Shown one piece after another: positions 55,268 to 61,969 of a stretch of 64,000 nt of DNA. The stretch spans positions 39,643-103,642 of the forward strand of contig CALWRF010000001.1 of assembly GCA_944383885.1 (NCBI GenBank). Reading direction: 5' to 3'. How positions within the stretch are numbered: position 1 is the first letter of the stretch; every line of letters begins with the position of its first letter. This DNA is from an uncultured Clostridia bacterium (GTDB lineage Bacteria; Bacillota; Clostridia; Lachnospirales; Anaerotignaceae). A model generated the notes under the pieces. The model was not told the DNA's origin, ran no database searches, and saw only the letters and a program-made list of their open reading frames with translations. The position numbers and the translations under genes were made by a program.

Positions 55268-56239
55268 ATGAAAGCAAAGAGAGTAGAAGTTAAATCAGAA
55301 AAAAAATCAAAGAAAAAATTTATATTTATGCTTCTGGCGGTTTTTATTGTCTTTTTCTTAGCCGGTTTCTACTTAACTAAAAATAAGGAAGAACCTTTAA
55401 CAGCCGAAAGCTATACCATAGACCAAGACAGCGTTGATTCCATAACAACGGTTACGCAAAAAGGCTACCTGTCGGACATTGTCCCGGTGCAGGAAAACGG
55501 CTCAAATATAATTGAGTATGTGTATAAAAACGAGCCTGACAGCGAGGATACAGTAAACGAGTACGTTAATTATCTTATGGAAGAAAAAGGCTTTGTTGAA
55601 CTAAAAGACGAAGACGCGGAAAATCAGGAAAATCAGGAAAATACAAATAATCAGGAAAATGCTGAAGGACCTGAAATACGTGAAATAAGCAGCGATAATA
55701 TATCTCCGCTGGGCATGAATAATTCAGATAATTCAGAAAACACAGAAAACACAGAAAACACAGAAAACACAGATAATGCCGGCACATCGGAGGATATGTC
55801 CGGCGGCATGGTTTTTGAGGAAAGACCGGTTTTAAAATACGGCGTAGACTCGCAGGAAGAAAATAAAATATTCGAGATTGACATAAGATACGGCGAAAAA
55901 TACTATTATGTAGACGTATACAGAAAAGAAGGCACTATACCTAAAGAGGAAGAAGAAGAGGGCGAGCAAGCCTCCGCCTTTACCCGCGACGACGCCCGGG
56001 AGTATTTAAAGGAATTTATAAACAGCACCCATGCCCTTAACGGCACATTCGACGAATATACAAATATATTCGATGTGGGACGCACTATTGTAAATAATGA
56101 GGAGTGCTACGGCGTAAGCCTGTACCGTAAAGGACCAAGCGGATATAACTATATTGTGGGCAAGTATTTTATTTCACTTGAAAATAAAGATATTTTCAGG
56201 TATAACCTGCAAACAGGCGACAGCGTAAAAATAAACTGA
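55268..56239 (+). CDS. Membrane-anchored hypothetical protein with ENT repeats
   Basis: 323 residues. Basic N terminus and one TM (FIFMLLAVFIVFFLAGFYL at about 18-37), so the rest is outside the cell. A Glu/Asn/Gln-rich linker (about 115-180) holds NQE and ENT tandem repeats. The C-terminal about 140 residues have an alternating hydrophobic beta-rich pattern (KYGVDSQEENKIFEIDIRYG, NNEECYGVSLYRKGPSGYNY). No family recognised. Starts behind AAGGTGAAC; probably co-transcribed with the following membrane protein. Confidence 0.7.
   Translation: MKAKRVEVKSEKKSKKKFIFMLLAVFIVFFLAGFYLTKNKEEPLTAESYTIDQDSVDSITTVTQKGYLSDIVPVQENGSNIIEYVYKNEPDSEDTVNEYVNYLMEEKGFVELKDEDAENQENQENTNNQENAEGPEIREISSDNISPLGMNNSDNSENTENTENTENTDNAGTSEDMSGGMVFEERPVLKYGVDSQEENKIFEIDIRYGEKYYYVDVYRKEGTIPKEEEEEGEQASAFTRDDAREYLKEFINSTHALNGTFDEYTNIFDVGRTIVNNEECYGVSLYRKGPSGYNYIVGKYFISLENKDIFRYNLQTGDSVKIN
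55734..55771 (+). repeat. 9-bp coding tandem repeat (GAAAACACA)
   Basis: Four consecutive GAAAACACA-type units encode ENT-ENT-ENT-ENT, followed by a variant (GATAAT, DN). A looser NQE repeat lies at 55619-55660. Unit length is a multiple of 3, so slippage changes linker length without breaking the frame. Confidence 0.75.
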
Positions 56240-56253
56240 GGGGGGTGCGTTTA

Positions 56254-56733
56254 ATGTATCGCTTTAGGGTAATGTTTGAAATGTCCGAAGAACAGATAAA
56301 AAAATATATACATCACTACGAAATACGCAGGGACTGGCCCTTTACGCTTTTTATTACCCTTTCGGCTGTTGTGTTTTTATGCTTAACGCTCTTTACGGAC
56401 ATTATAAGCACTAAAATGTTAAAAGCGGTTATATGCGCGGCAACTGTACTGATATTTTTGGCAGTATTCCTGCTTTTTAAGTTTATAAGGCTTAAACTTT
56501 TAAGAAAAAAACCGCCTTTTGCCATAGGTCCGTATCTTTCAATGGAAATCCGCGACGGGTATTTTAATGTTAACTGCTCCGGGGTTATGAAAGGCTTTCC
56601 CCGGAAATATCTAAACGGCAGAATAAATAAAAACGGGGATTATATACTTACTAACAAAAAAGATATTATAATTATACCCAAAGGTACTCTAAATGCTAAC
56701 ATGGAGGAGGAAATAAAAGAGTACTACCAGTAA
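56254..56733 (+). CDS. YcxB-like two-TM membrane protein
   Basis: 159 residues: short N-terminal cytoplasmic part (YRFRVMFEMSEEQIKKYIHH), two TM helices (FITLSAVVFLCLTLFTDII; MLKAVICAATVLIFLAVFLL), then a C-terminal beta-rich domain with GDYILTNKKDIIIIPKGTL. The layout resembles the YcxB-like family; function is unknown. ATG at 56254 lies 8 nt after GAGGGGGG; an in-frame GTG at 56245 falls inside that site. Followed by a very strong terminator. Confidence 0.6.
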   Translation: MYRFRVMFEMSEEQIKKYIHHYEIRRDWPFTLFITLSAVVFLCLTLFTDIISTKMLKAVICAATVLIFLAVFLLFKFIRLKLLRKKPPFAIGPYLSMEIRDGYFNVNCSGVMKGFPRKYLNGRINKNGDYILTNKKDIIIIPKGTLNANMEEEIKEYYQ

Positions 56734-56754
56734 AATTAAAAACAATAATATATT

Positions 56755-56779
56755 AAAAGGGGGTGCGCCCCCTTTTTTT
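56755..56779 (+). terminator. Strong Rho-independent terminator
   Basis: AAAAGGGGG (56755-56763), loop TGCG, CCCCCTTTT (56768-56776), then more T to 56779. Perfect stem. It insulates the flagellin gene from read-through. Confidence 0.95.
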
Positions 56780-56791
56780 ATAATTAATAAA

Positions 56792-57020
56792 AGTTATATA
56801 AAGTTATATAAATTTAAAAAAGTCAGAAAAAGTCAGAAAGAGTTAGAAAAAGTTAGAAGGAGTCAGAAGAAGTTAGGGGAAAGTTAAGAAAGAGTTATAA
56901 AAAGAGTTATAAAAAGAGTTAGAAGAAAAGAGTTAGAAAAAGTTATAAAAAGAGTTATAAAAAAAGTTAGAAGAAAAAAGTTAGAAAGAGTTAGAAAAAG
57001 TTAGAAAAAAAGTTAGAAAG
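56792..57020 (+). repeat. Helically phased AGTTAGAAAA array upstream of flagellin
   Basis: About 20 units of AGTTA or AGTCA followed by an A-rich tail begin at 56792, 56802, 56821, 56831, 56841, 56851, 56861, 56871, 56882, 56893, 56905, 56917, 56931, 56941, 56953, 56965, 56979, 56989, 56999 and 57011. Mean spacing is close to 11 bp, near one helical turn. Non-coding, between a terminator and the flagellin promoter. Phased A-tracts predict intrinsically curved DNA and a possible upstream activating element. Confidence 0.85.
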
Positions 57021-57044
57021 AAAAAATTTTTTTTTAAAAAACTC

Positions 57045-57071
57045 TTATCATTCTTTTTCTCCTTCCGATAA
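57045..57071 (+). promoter_or_regulatory. Sigma-28-type promoter of flagellin
   Basis: TTAT at 57045-57048, 15-bp spacer, TCCGATAA at 57064-57071. Start of transcription expected near 57078, giving a leader of about 160 nt. Directly downstream of the phased A-tract array. Confidence 0.72.
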
Positions 57072-57188
57072 TGTAAGTGTAAACAAAAATATCCCGTATC
57101 CAAAAAAAGGTACCGTTTTGGTAATGGGTATTTAGTTTAAAGCAAATTTTTAAAGCAAAAAATTAAAACCAAAAAAATTATTATTAAA

Positions 57189-57229
57189 GGGAAGAGAAAG
57201 GACTCTCTTCTTACAAACCACAGGGAGGT
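57189..57229 (+). promoter_or_regulatory. Two CsrA-binding sites in the flagellin leader
   Basis: Site 1 is a hairpin: GAAGAGA (57191-57197), loop AAGGAC with GGA exposed (57198-57203), TCTCTTC (57204-57210); G-U pairs extend the stem by two. Site 2 is ACAGGGAGGT (57220-57229), a full match to the CsrA core ACANGGANGU, and it is also the Shine-Dalgarno sequence. CsrA bound at both would block ribosome entry, as on Bacillus subtilis hag mRNA. Confidence 0.82.
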
Positions 57230-57237
57230 AAATTTTT

Positions 57238-58446
57238 ATGATTATCCAACATAATATTGCAGCATTAAACTCTTACAGACAGTTAAGCACAAACAACAGC
57301 GCTATTTCAAAGAACCTTGAAAAACTTTCATCTGGTTACAAGATTAACCGCGCAGGCGACGACGCAGCTGGTCTTGCTATTTCCGAAAAAATGAGAGCAC
57401 AGATTACAGGTCTTGAAAAAGCACAGGATAACGCTAACGACGGTATCTCACTTGTACAGACAGCAGAAGGCGCACTTACAGAAGTACATGACATGCTTAA
57501 CCGTATGGTAGAGCTTGCTACACAGTCCGCAAACGGCACATACGATGATGAAACAGACCGTGCTAACCTTCAGAAAGAAGTAACATCACTTAAAGATGAA
57601 ATCGACCGTATATCAAAGAGCACAAACTTCAACGGTATCGACCTTCTTAATGGTACAGACTTAAAAGGTACACAGGCAACAGAAGCTTCAAAAGCTTCAT
57701 TTACAGTTGACCTTACAGGCGGAACATATGATTTGAAAGATACAGATACTCTTCAGCTTACAATAGGTGGACAGACTGTTACAAGTAATGCTGTTAGCGG
57801 CGGTGGCACAACAGACGCAGCTACTATAGCAGGTCTTTTTGATGGACAGAAATATACAAATGGTGGTACAACATACACTATAAAAGCAAGTGGCACAAAA
57901 TTAACATTTACAGCAGATACAGCTGATGCTGCAACAGCTCCTACAGGTAATGTTAATGTAACTAAGACTGGTAGCGGTGCTGGTACAGCAAGTGGAACTC
58001 TTACAGTAGCAGACGCAAAAGACGGTACAGCAGACGCTGAGGCAACAGGCGGACTTACACTCCAGATTGGTGATACAGCAGATGACTTTAACCAGATAAA
58101 AGTAGTTGTAAACGCAGTTGATACAGAAACACTTGACATTGACGATGTAGACATCAGTACAGCAGCTGGAGCTTCAACTGCAATTGATAAGATTAAAAAA
58201 GCAATCGACACAGTATCATCAACACGTGGTGACCTTGGTGCTATCCAGAACAGACTTGAGCACACAATCAACAACCTTGGTGTAACAACAGAGAACATTA
58301 CATCAGCAGAGAGCCGTATAAGAGATACAGACATGGCAGAAGAAATGATGGCTTATACAAAGAACAATATCCTTGTACAGGCTTCACAGGCTATGCTTGC
58401 ACAGGCAAACACACTTCCACAGGGTGTACTCCAGTTATTACAGTAA
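57238..58446 (+). CDS. fliC: Flagellin, main filament protein
   Basis: 402 residues (hag in Bacillus). Conserved N-terminal D0/D1: MIIQHNIAALNSYRQLSTNN with SSGYKINRAGDDAAGLAISE; C-terminal D1/D0: RIRDTDMAEEMMAYTKNNIL and MLAQANTLPQGVLQLLQ. The central about 170 residues are a Thr/Gly/Ala/Asp-rich variable domain. Codon choice is biased to a few codons (e.g. ACA for Thr, CTT for Leu), as expected of a highly made protein. Expression should depend on FliA, CsrA/FliW and FliS. Confidence 0.97.
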   Translation: MIIQHNIAALNSYRQLSTNNSAISKNLEKLSSGYKINRAGDDAAGLAISEKMRAQITGLEKAQDNANDGISLVQTAEGALTEVHDMLNRMVELATQSANGTYDDETDRANLQKEVTSLKDEIDRISKSTNFNGIDLLNGTDLKGTQATEASKASFTVDLTGGTYDLKDTDTLQLTIGGQTVTSNAVSGGGTTDAATIAGLFDGQKYTNGGTTYTIKASGTKLTFTADTADAATAPTGNVNVTKTGSGAGTASGTLTVADAKDGTADAEATGGLTLQIGDTADDFNQIKVVVNAVDTETLDIDDVDISTAAGASTAIDKIKKAIDTVSSTRGDLGAIQNRLEHTINNLGVTTENITSAESRIRDTDMAEEMMAYTKNNILVQASQAMLAQANTLPQGVLQLLQ

Positions 58447-58499
58447 TTTTAAGCTGCAAAATAAGCAGATTAAAAAAAATAAACAAACCAAACAAATTA

Positions 58500-58526
58500 A
58501 AAGAGGGCTTAACGCCCTCTTTTTTA
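58500..58526. terminator. Terminator behind flagellin
   Basis: AAGAGGGC (58501-58508) pairs with GCCCTCTT around TTAAC, with a T6 tail. Ends the flagellin message; the A-rich left side also helps the convergent leftward gene. Confidence 0.9.
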
Positions 58527-58532
58527 TATTTA

Positions 58533-59186
58533 TTATATTTTTATATTAATTATTGTTTTGCCTGTGCCGCCGGCTCCGCTGATTTTATTTATTTTGTTTA
58601 TTTCACTTGTTTTACCGCCTGCTTTGCCGGCTTTATCCGCGCCTGAGGAGTAAGGGGCTCCGGCAAGGGGATTGATTATCTCTGTGTTGTCTGCAATGTC
58701 CGAAGGGTCAGCAGGCTTTTTGGTAATTTCATCTTCCTTTTTCCACAGGGATTTGCGTTTTTTGCCTTCCGCGTTCTGGTTAAGCAGAGCCATGTTTTTA
58801 GCCGCCGCGTACAGCTTGTGGCTGTAGTCCATAAGCTTTTTCTCGTCTTTAAAAGGCACTTTATCGCCTTTGGATATACGGCGGTAGACCTCCAGTATTT
58901 TAAGCAGTTCCTTGGTGTTTTTGGCTGCCTGCTCGTTCTGCTGGCGTGTTCTTTCGGCGGATTCTATTAAATAATCCATTTCGGAAAGCCTGTCTGATAT
59001 ATCCTGCGCCCGGTCGTATTCTTTTTCTATTGCGGCAATCTGGTTTGTAATTTCCGCTTTGTCAAAGTTCGGGTCATTAACGTATTGGGAATTTTTATCT
59101 TCCAGTATTTTTGTAAGTTCATTCTTTTTCTGCGACAGAGTATTTAAGTAATTGCTGGCAAACTGCCGCGCCTCTACAAGCTTCAT
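58533..59186 (-). CDS. Coiled-coil hypothetical protein next to flagellin
   Basis: 217 residues, no TM or signal peptide. Residues 1-110 are charged helix (MKLVEARQFASNYLNTLSQK, then IAAIEKEYDRAQDISDRLSE), consistent with a coiled coil; residues 165-217 are Gly/Lys/Ser/Asn-rich and probably disordered, ending TGKTIINIKI. No family recognised. The ATG follows AGGGGTGG. A possible sigma-28 -10 box upstream (59236-59243) suggests co-regulation with motility, but this is weak. Confidence 0.65.
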   Translation of the reverse strand: MKLVEARQFASNYLNTLSQKKNELTKILEDKNSQYVNDPNFDKAEITNQIAAIEKEYDRAQDISDRLSEMDYLIESAERTRQQNEQAAKNTKELLKILEVYRRISKGDKVPFKDEKKLMDYSHKLYAAAKNMALLNQNAEGKKRKSLWKKEDEITKKPADPSDIADNTEIINPLAGAPYSSGADKAGKAGGKTSEINKINKISGAGGTGKTIINIKI

Positions 59187-59235
59187 GCAACCACCCCTTT
59201 TTATAAATGGGCTGACAATACTTTTTACTATATAT

Positions 59236-59263
59236 ATTTCGGCTTAAAGGGCAGTTTAAATAA
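59236..59263 (-). promoter_or_regulatory. Possible sigma-28-type promoter
   Basis: Minus strand: TTAT (59263-59260), 16-bp spacer, GCCGAAAT (59243-59236), about 50 bp upstream of the coiled-coil gene. The spacer is one base longer than in the other candidates and the -10 has one mismatch to GCCGATAT. Confidence 0.35.
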
Positions 59264-59309
59264 GCGTTTTTGCCCAAACAGACGGAAAAAATGCGGTGTT
59301 TACCGCTTC

Positions 59310-59349
59310 AAGCTTGTTTTAAGCTTGTTTTAAGCCTGTTTTAAGCATG
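59310..59349 (+). repeat. 11-bp tandem repeat
   Basis: AAGCTTGTTTT at 59310 and 59321, AAGCCTGTTTT at 59332, partial AAGCATG at 59343. In the gap between the coiled-coil gene and the hemerythrin terminator; no gene is seen in 59187-59526. Confidence 0.75.
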
Positions 59350-59420
59350 TGGCGGAAAAGCAGGGCAGGAGATTATAAACGCTTTAATTATTTAATTAAT
59401 TAATGCTTTAATAAAAAATA

Positions 59421-59449
59421 TAAAAAAGAGCGCCGTAAAATTCGGCGCC
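59421..59449 (-). terminator. Terminator of the hemerythrin gene
   Basis: Minus strand: GCGCCG (59448-59443), loop, CGGCGC (59435-59430), then T-rich TCTTTTTT. It lies 78 bp beyond the hemerythrin stop. Confidence 0.88.
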
Positions 59450-59526
59450 CCGTAAAACGGCATACTATGCCATGCCGCGCAGTAAGCGGATATTATGTAT
59501 TAATAAACCGGTTCTACCCATAATAA

Positions 59527-59931
59527 TTAACCGTTGCTTTTAATAAATGCGGCTAATTTTTTGTCCTCGCCTTTAATATGGTTTATAAGCCACCCTGCAA
59601 GAAGGGTATTGATTTGACCTACATTGGCAACGGTAGGACCTTCGGACTGGATTTTTTTAACAAAGTCTGACGCCTGCTTTTTAAAATCGTCGTGGATTTT
59701 TTTATGGCGGGTGTAATCTGGGTAGCGGTACTTAACCTGAAGAGCCTCCTCGTCGGCAAAGTGCTTATTTGTATAATTTAAAAGGAACTGGGCTGTATTT
59801 ACCAGCTGTGTGCGTCCCTGACCCTTTGCGCAGGCGTCGAGAAGAGAATTGACGGCGTCGATTAACTGACGGTGCTCTGAGTCGATAAGACTGTTTCCGG
59901 TTTCCAAATCTTTTGTAAATTGATAAGCCAT
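59527..59931 (-). CDS. Bacteriohemerythrin
   Basis: 134-residue di-iron oxygen-binding four-helix protein. The metal ligands are all visible: His in IDSEHRQLIDAVN, His and Glu in TNKHFADEEAL, two His in YTRHKKIHDDF, and His/Asp in LINHIKGEDKKL. In motile anaerobes such proteins bind or sense O2; a role in oxygen avoidance is inferred from the neighbouring motility genes. AGGAGGAAAAATAAA lies before the ATG. Confidence 0.95.
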   Translation of the reverse strand: MAYQFTKDLETGNSLIDSEHRQLIDAVNSLLDACAKGQGRTQLVNTAQFLLNYTNKHFADEEALQVKYRYPDYTRHKKIHDDFKKQASDFVKKIQSEGPTVANVGQINTLLAGWLINHIKGEDKKLAAFIKSNG

Positions 59932-60006
59932 TTTATTTTTCCTCCTTATAATTATTATAATTTAATATATATTAAAAAACTATATTGGTCATACCGCTGT
60001 GGCAAT

Positions 60007-60044
60007 AAAAAAACGCACTTGCTACCCTCTGTCGGGTAAGTGCG
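60007..60044 (-). other. Terminator-like hairpin in the hemerythrin leader
   Basis: Minus strand: CGCACTT (60044-60038) with ACCC...GGGT inside, a 3-nt bulge, AAGTGCG (60020-60014), then seven T. It lies 76 bp upstream of the hemerythrin ATG in the same orientation. It is either an attenuator (riboswitch-like leader) or the end of a small RNA read leftward from about 60100-60250. I match no known riboswitch consensus. Confidence 0.7.
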
Positions 60045-60104
60045 CTGTTTAAAATGGACAGCAGACTATCGCTTATCCGGCAATATAATTTTTTTTACAT
60101 AGTT

Positions 60105-60154
60105 TTTTCTAACTTTTTCTAAATATTTCTAACTTTTTCCAACTTTTCCTAACT
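60105..60154 (-). repeat. Phased A-tract array, minus orientation
   Basis: CTAACT/CCAACT (AGTTAG on the minus strand) at 60109, 60129, 60139 and 60149: spacing 20, 10 and 10 bp. Same unit as the flagellin-upstream array, here upstream of the hemerythrin leader hairpin. Confidence 0.6.
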
Positions 60155-60495
60155 CTTTACAGCTTTTTAATAATTTGATTATAATTTTTTACATACATCT
60201 GTATTGTTTGAACATAAAACAGTATACACTAATATATCACTAAAGTGCTGGTCTGTCCAGTGCAGATACAGTTAACGGCAGTAAAATATAAGGCGTGTTT
60301 TCTGTTGATTTTTACTATATGGAAAGACAGGAAAGGGGCAGAACGCAATTTTAACAGAAAAAATATATAAAAAAGATATGAAAAGTATGAAATATATAGG
60401 CAAAAGACAGTAAAAACAACGCTGAACAGGCGAATAAACTGAAAAGGGCAGTAAAAGATGGAATAAGCCAAAGAGAGCAAATAAGGTTTGGAAAA
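60155..60495. other. AT-rich gap, no supported gene
   Basis: A leftward open frame of 83 codons (60229-60480) gives a Phe/Tyr/Leu-rich peptide with no ribosome site; I take it as AT-bias noise. Nothing else is supported. Confidence 0.5.
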
Positions 60496-60560
60496 AGTTA
60501 AAAAATCAAGAGCTGGAAAAGGTTAGAAAAGATTAGTAAAGGTTAGTAAAGGTTAGAAAA
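60496..60560 (+). repeat. Phased A-tract array next to the tRNA scar
   Basis: AGTTA at 60496, then GGTTAGAAAA, GATTAGTAAA, GGTTAGTAAA and GGTTAGAAAA starting at 60521, 60531, 60541 and 60551: four 10-bp units in exact register. Confidence 0.65.
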
Positions 60561-60597
60561 AAATAAAAAACCCAAAGCATAACGCTAAGGGTTTTTC
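60561..60597 (-). terminator. Terminator of the former tRNA-Ser gene
   Basis: Minus strand: AAAACCC, inner AGC/GCT step, GGGTTTT, followed by a long T-rich tail. It starts 3 nt after the CCA end of the tRNA remnant. Confidence 0.85.
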
Positions 60598-60599
60598 AG

Positions 60600-60655
60600 T
60601 GGCGGAGACGGTGGGATTTGAACCCACGTGCCCCGGAGGACAACCTGATTTCGAG
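60600..60655 (-). pseudogene. 3' half of a tRNA-Ser(CGA) gene, likely attachment site
   Basis: Minus strand, 5' to 3': loop CTCGAAA (anticodon CGA), 3' anticodon stem TCAGG, a long variable arm (TGTCC/GGGGCA), T arm GTGGG-TTCAAAT-CCCAC, acceptor CGTCTCC, discriminator G and encoded CCA. Long variable arm plus discriminator G indicates Ser. The 5' half is absent: upstream DNA does not give the CCTGA stem strand, D arm or GGAGACG. A break in the anticodon loop is a classic tyrosine-integrase crossover, so this is the chromosomal-side att scar and the intact tRNA should lie at the far end of the element. Confidence 0.85.
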
Positions 60656-60713
60656 GGGCGTGAAACGGCTGAAACCCCTTATATCTCCGCATAAAGCCGC
60701 ATAAATTATTCTC

Positions 60714-60742
60714 AAAAAGCCTGTAAAAACGGGCTTTTTTCG
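60714..60742. terminator. Terminator behind the three-gene operon
   Basis: AAAAAGCC and GGCTTTTTT pair (with an inner GT/AC step) around an A4 loop. Usable in both directions; it ends the leftward operon 93 bp after its last stop. Confidence 0.8.
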
Positions 60743-60792
60743 TATCTTGTTATTTGTGTCCATACTGTCTTACATCGTCTTTTTTCCTGTCC

Positions 60793-60820
60793 GGGCACCA
60801 TTTGGGCACCACGGGCACCA
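60793..60820 (+). repeat. Three GGGCACCA repeats near the att scar
   Basis: GGGCACCA at 60793-60800, 60804-60811 and 60813-60820. Short direct repeats 140-165 bp inside an att site are what integrase arm-type or excisionase sites look like. They lie between the operon stop and its terminator. Confidence 0.7.
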
Positions 60821-60834
60821 ATAGATATTAAAGA

Positions 60835-61953
60835 TTACTTACTTCTATTGGCTGCATTAACTTCTTCTCTTTGCTTTGAAAGAAGCTTTGAGTACACAGA
60901 ATAGGCAACATTTTGAAAATAATCAATATATTCATCTTGTTCACTACTTGGCAAGGGAGTAATATAATCTTTTCCATCATCTTCTGTCCGCCAAGTTCGT
61001 GTAATATTGATCTTTAAGTCAGTCTGCTTAAACGTAATATCTATTTCTACAGTAATCGGCAGGGATTTGTGTTGAAACTTATACCGCATACTTGAGAAAA
61101 TAAAATTTTGCTGCATACATTCTTTTACGAAGTCGTTATTTCTCAAACCGCCGCCTGTTAGTACTGCTGAACTTATTCCTGTTAGTTTTCCGGTTGGCTC
61201 ATTTTCTCTAAGTTCAGTCATAGATTCGTCAGCATCATCGTCAATAACGAATTCGTTTTTATTTAAAGTAACATTAGTGATATCTACGAGATGCCAATCC
61301 TTATGAGAGTAAGCACCAAAATTATCAAAGAAATCTACTTTATTCGCCTTTTGCAGACTGCTTAAAGTAATTCTTTTAATGCTGAAAATTTGCTCATCTT
61401 CAGATGGTTTCACCATATCTTCCAACAAAGAAACAAATTGTTTTGACTCCGATATTCCTTCGTGACGGATATTGACCTTATAGTTACCATCTGGGAGCTG
61501 GGTAATTCTGACATCTAATGTTACTTCCTTTGTATCGGCCAATCGCATACGACCTCTTTGTTGCTTCTCATAACAATATTGGAGCGATAATGCACCATCA
61601 TCCTTACAAATATTTTTCAGTTCGTACGGTGATGATGGAAGTCTTTGTAATCTAACAAATTCGTCAGAAAGTCCAGTGATAAAATCAATATCAGTACTGG
61701 TCATCTTAGGGTTAATTACAACAACCGTGGATTTCATGTTGTTTTGCTCAAAGTTCATAGCCTGATGGACTTCTGTCATCATGCCAGATCCAAAAAAGAT
61801 TGTATGCACAAGGTCGGATAGAGCCGTTGGGCTTGTACAAACAGGAAATATTCCACGTTTTTTGATAATGTGTTTAACGCTATTTGCGTTTATGATCTTA
61901 TCGTCAACAAGCTTTTTAAATTCTTCTCCCGATACATATTCCTGTATAGCCAT
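60835..61953 (-). CDS. Third gene of island operon, unknown protein
   Basis: 372 residues, soluble, no signal or TM. No family recognised. N-terminal about 100 residues contain KHIIKKRGIFPVCTSPTALS; the rest looks alpha/beta with DVRITQLPDGNYKVNIRHEG, KDWHLVDITNVTLNKNEFVI and ITVEIDITFKQTDLKINITR. ATG at 61953 follows GGGGGTGGAG (an in-frame GTG at 61965 overlaps that site). 16 bp from the nuclease-like gene, so co-translated with it. Probably a partner of the putative nuclease. Confidence 0.75.
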   Translation of the reverse strand: MAIQEYVSGEEFKKLVDDKIINANSVKHIIKKRGIFPVCTSPTALSDLVHTIFFGSGMMTEVHQAMNFEQNNMKSTVVVINPKMTSTDIDFITGLSDEFVRLQRLPSSPYELKNICKDDGALSLQYCYEKQQRGRMRLADTKEVTLDVRITQLPDGNYKVNIRHEGISESKQFVSLLEDMVKPSEDEQIFSIKRITLSSLQKANKVDFFDNFGAYSHKDWHLVDITNVTLNKNEFVIDDDADESMTELRENEPTGKLTGISSAVLTGGGLRNNDFVKECMQQNFIFSSMRYKFQHKSLPITVEIDITFKQTDLKINITRTWRTEDDGKDYITPLPSSEQDEYIDYFQNVAYSVYSKLLSKQREEVNAANRSK

Positions 61954-61969
61954 ATTGTTCTCCACCCCC

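Noticed and set aside
56792..57020. CRISPR array
   Set aside because: Units are about 10-14 bp with no unique spacers of 30-40 bp and no cas genes nearby.
60229..60480. Leftward 83-codon hydrophobic ORF
   Set aside because: AT-rich composition alone explains it; no ribosome site, promoter or recognisable pattern.
60656..60700. Intact tRNA-Ser extending to the right
   Set aside because: Sequence upstream of the anticodon loop gives neither the matching anticodon-stem strand nor a D arm nor the GGAGACG acceptor strand.
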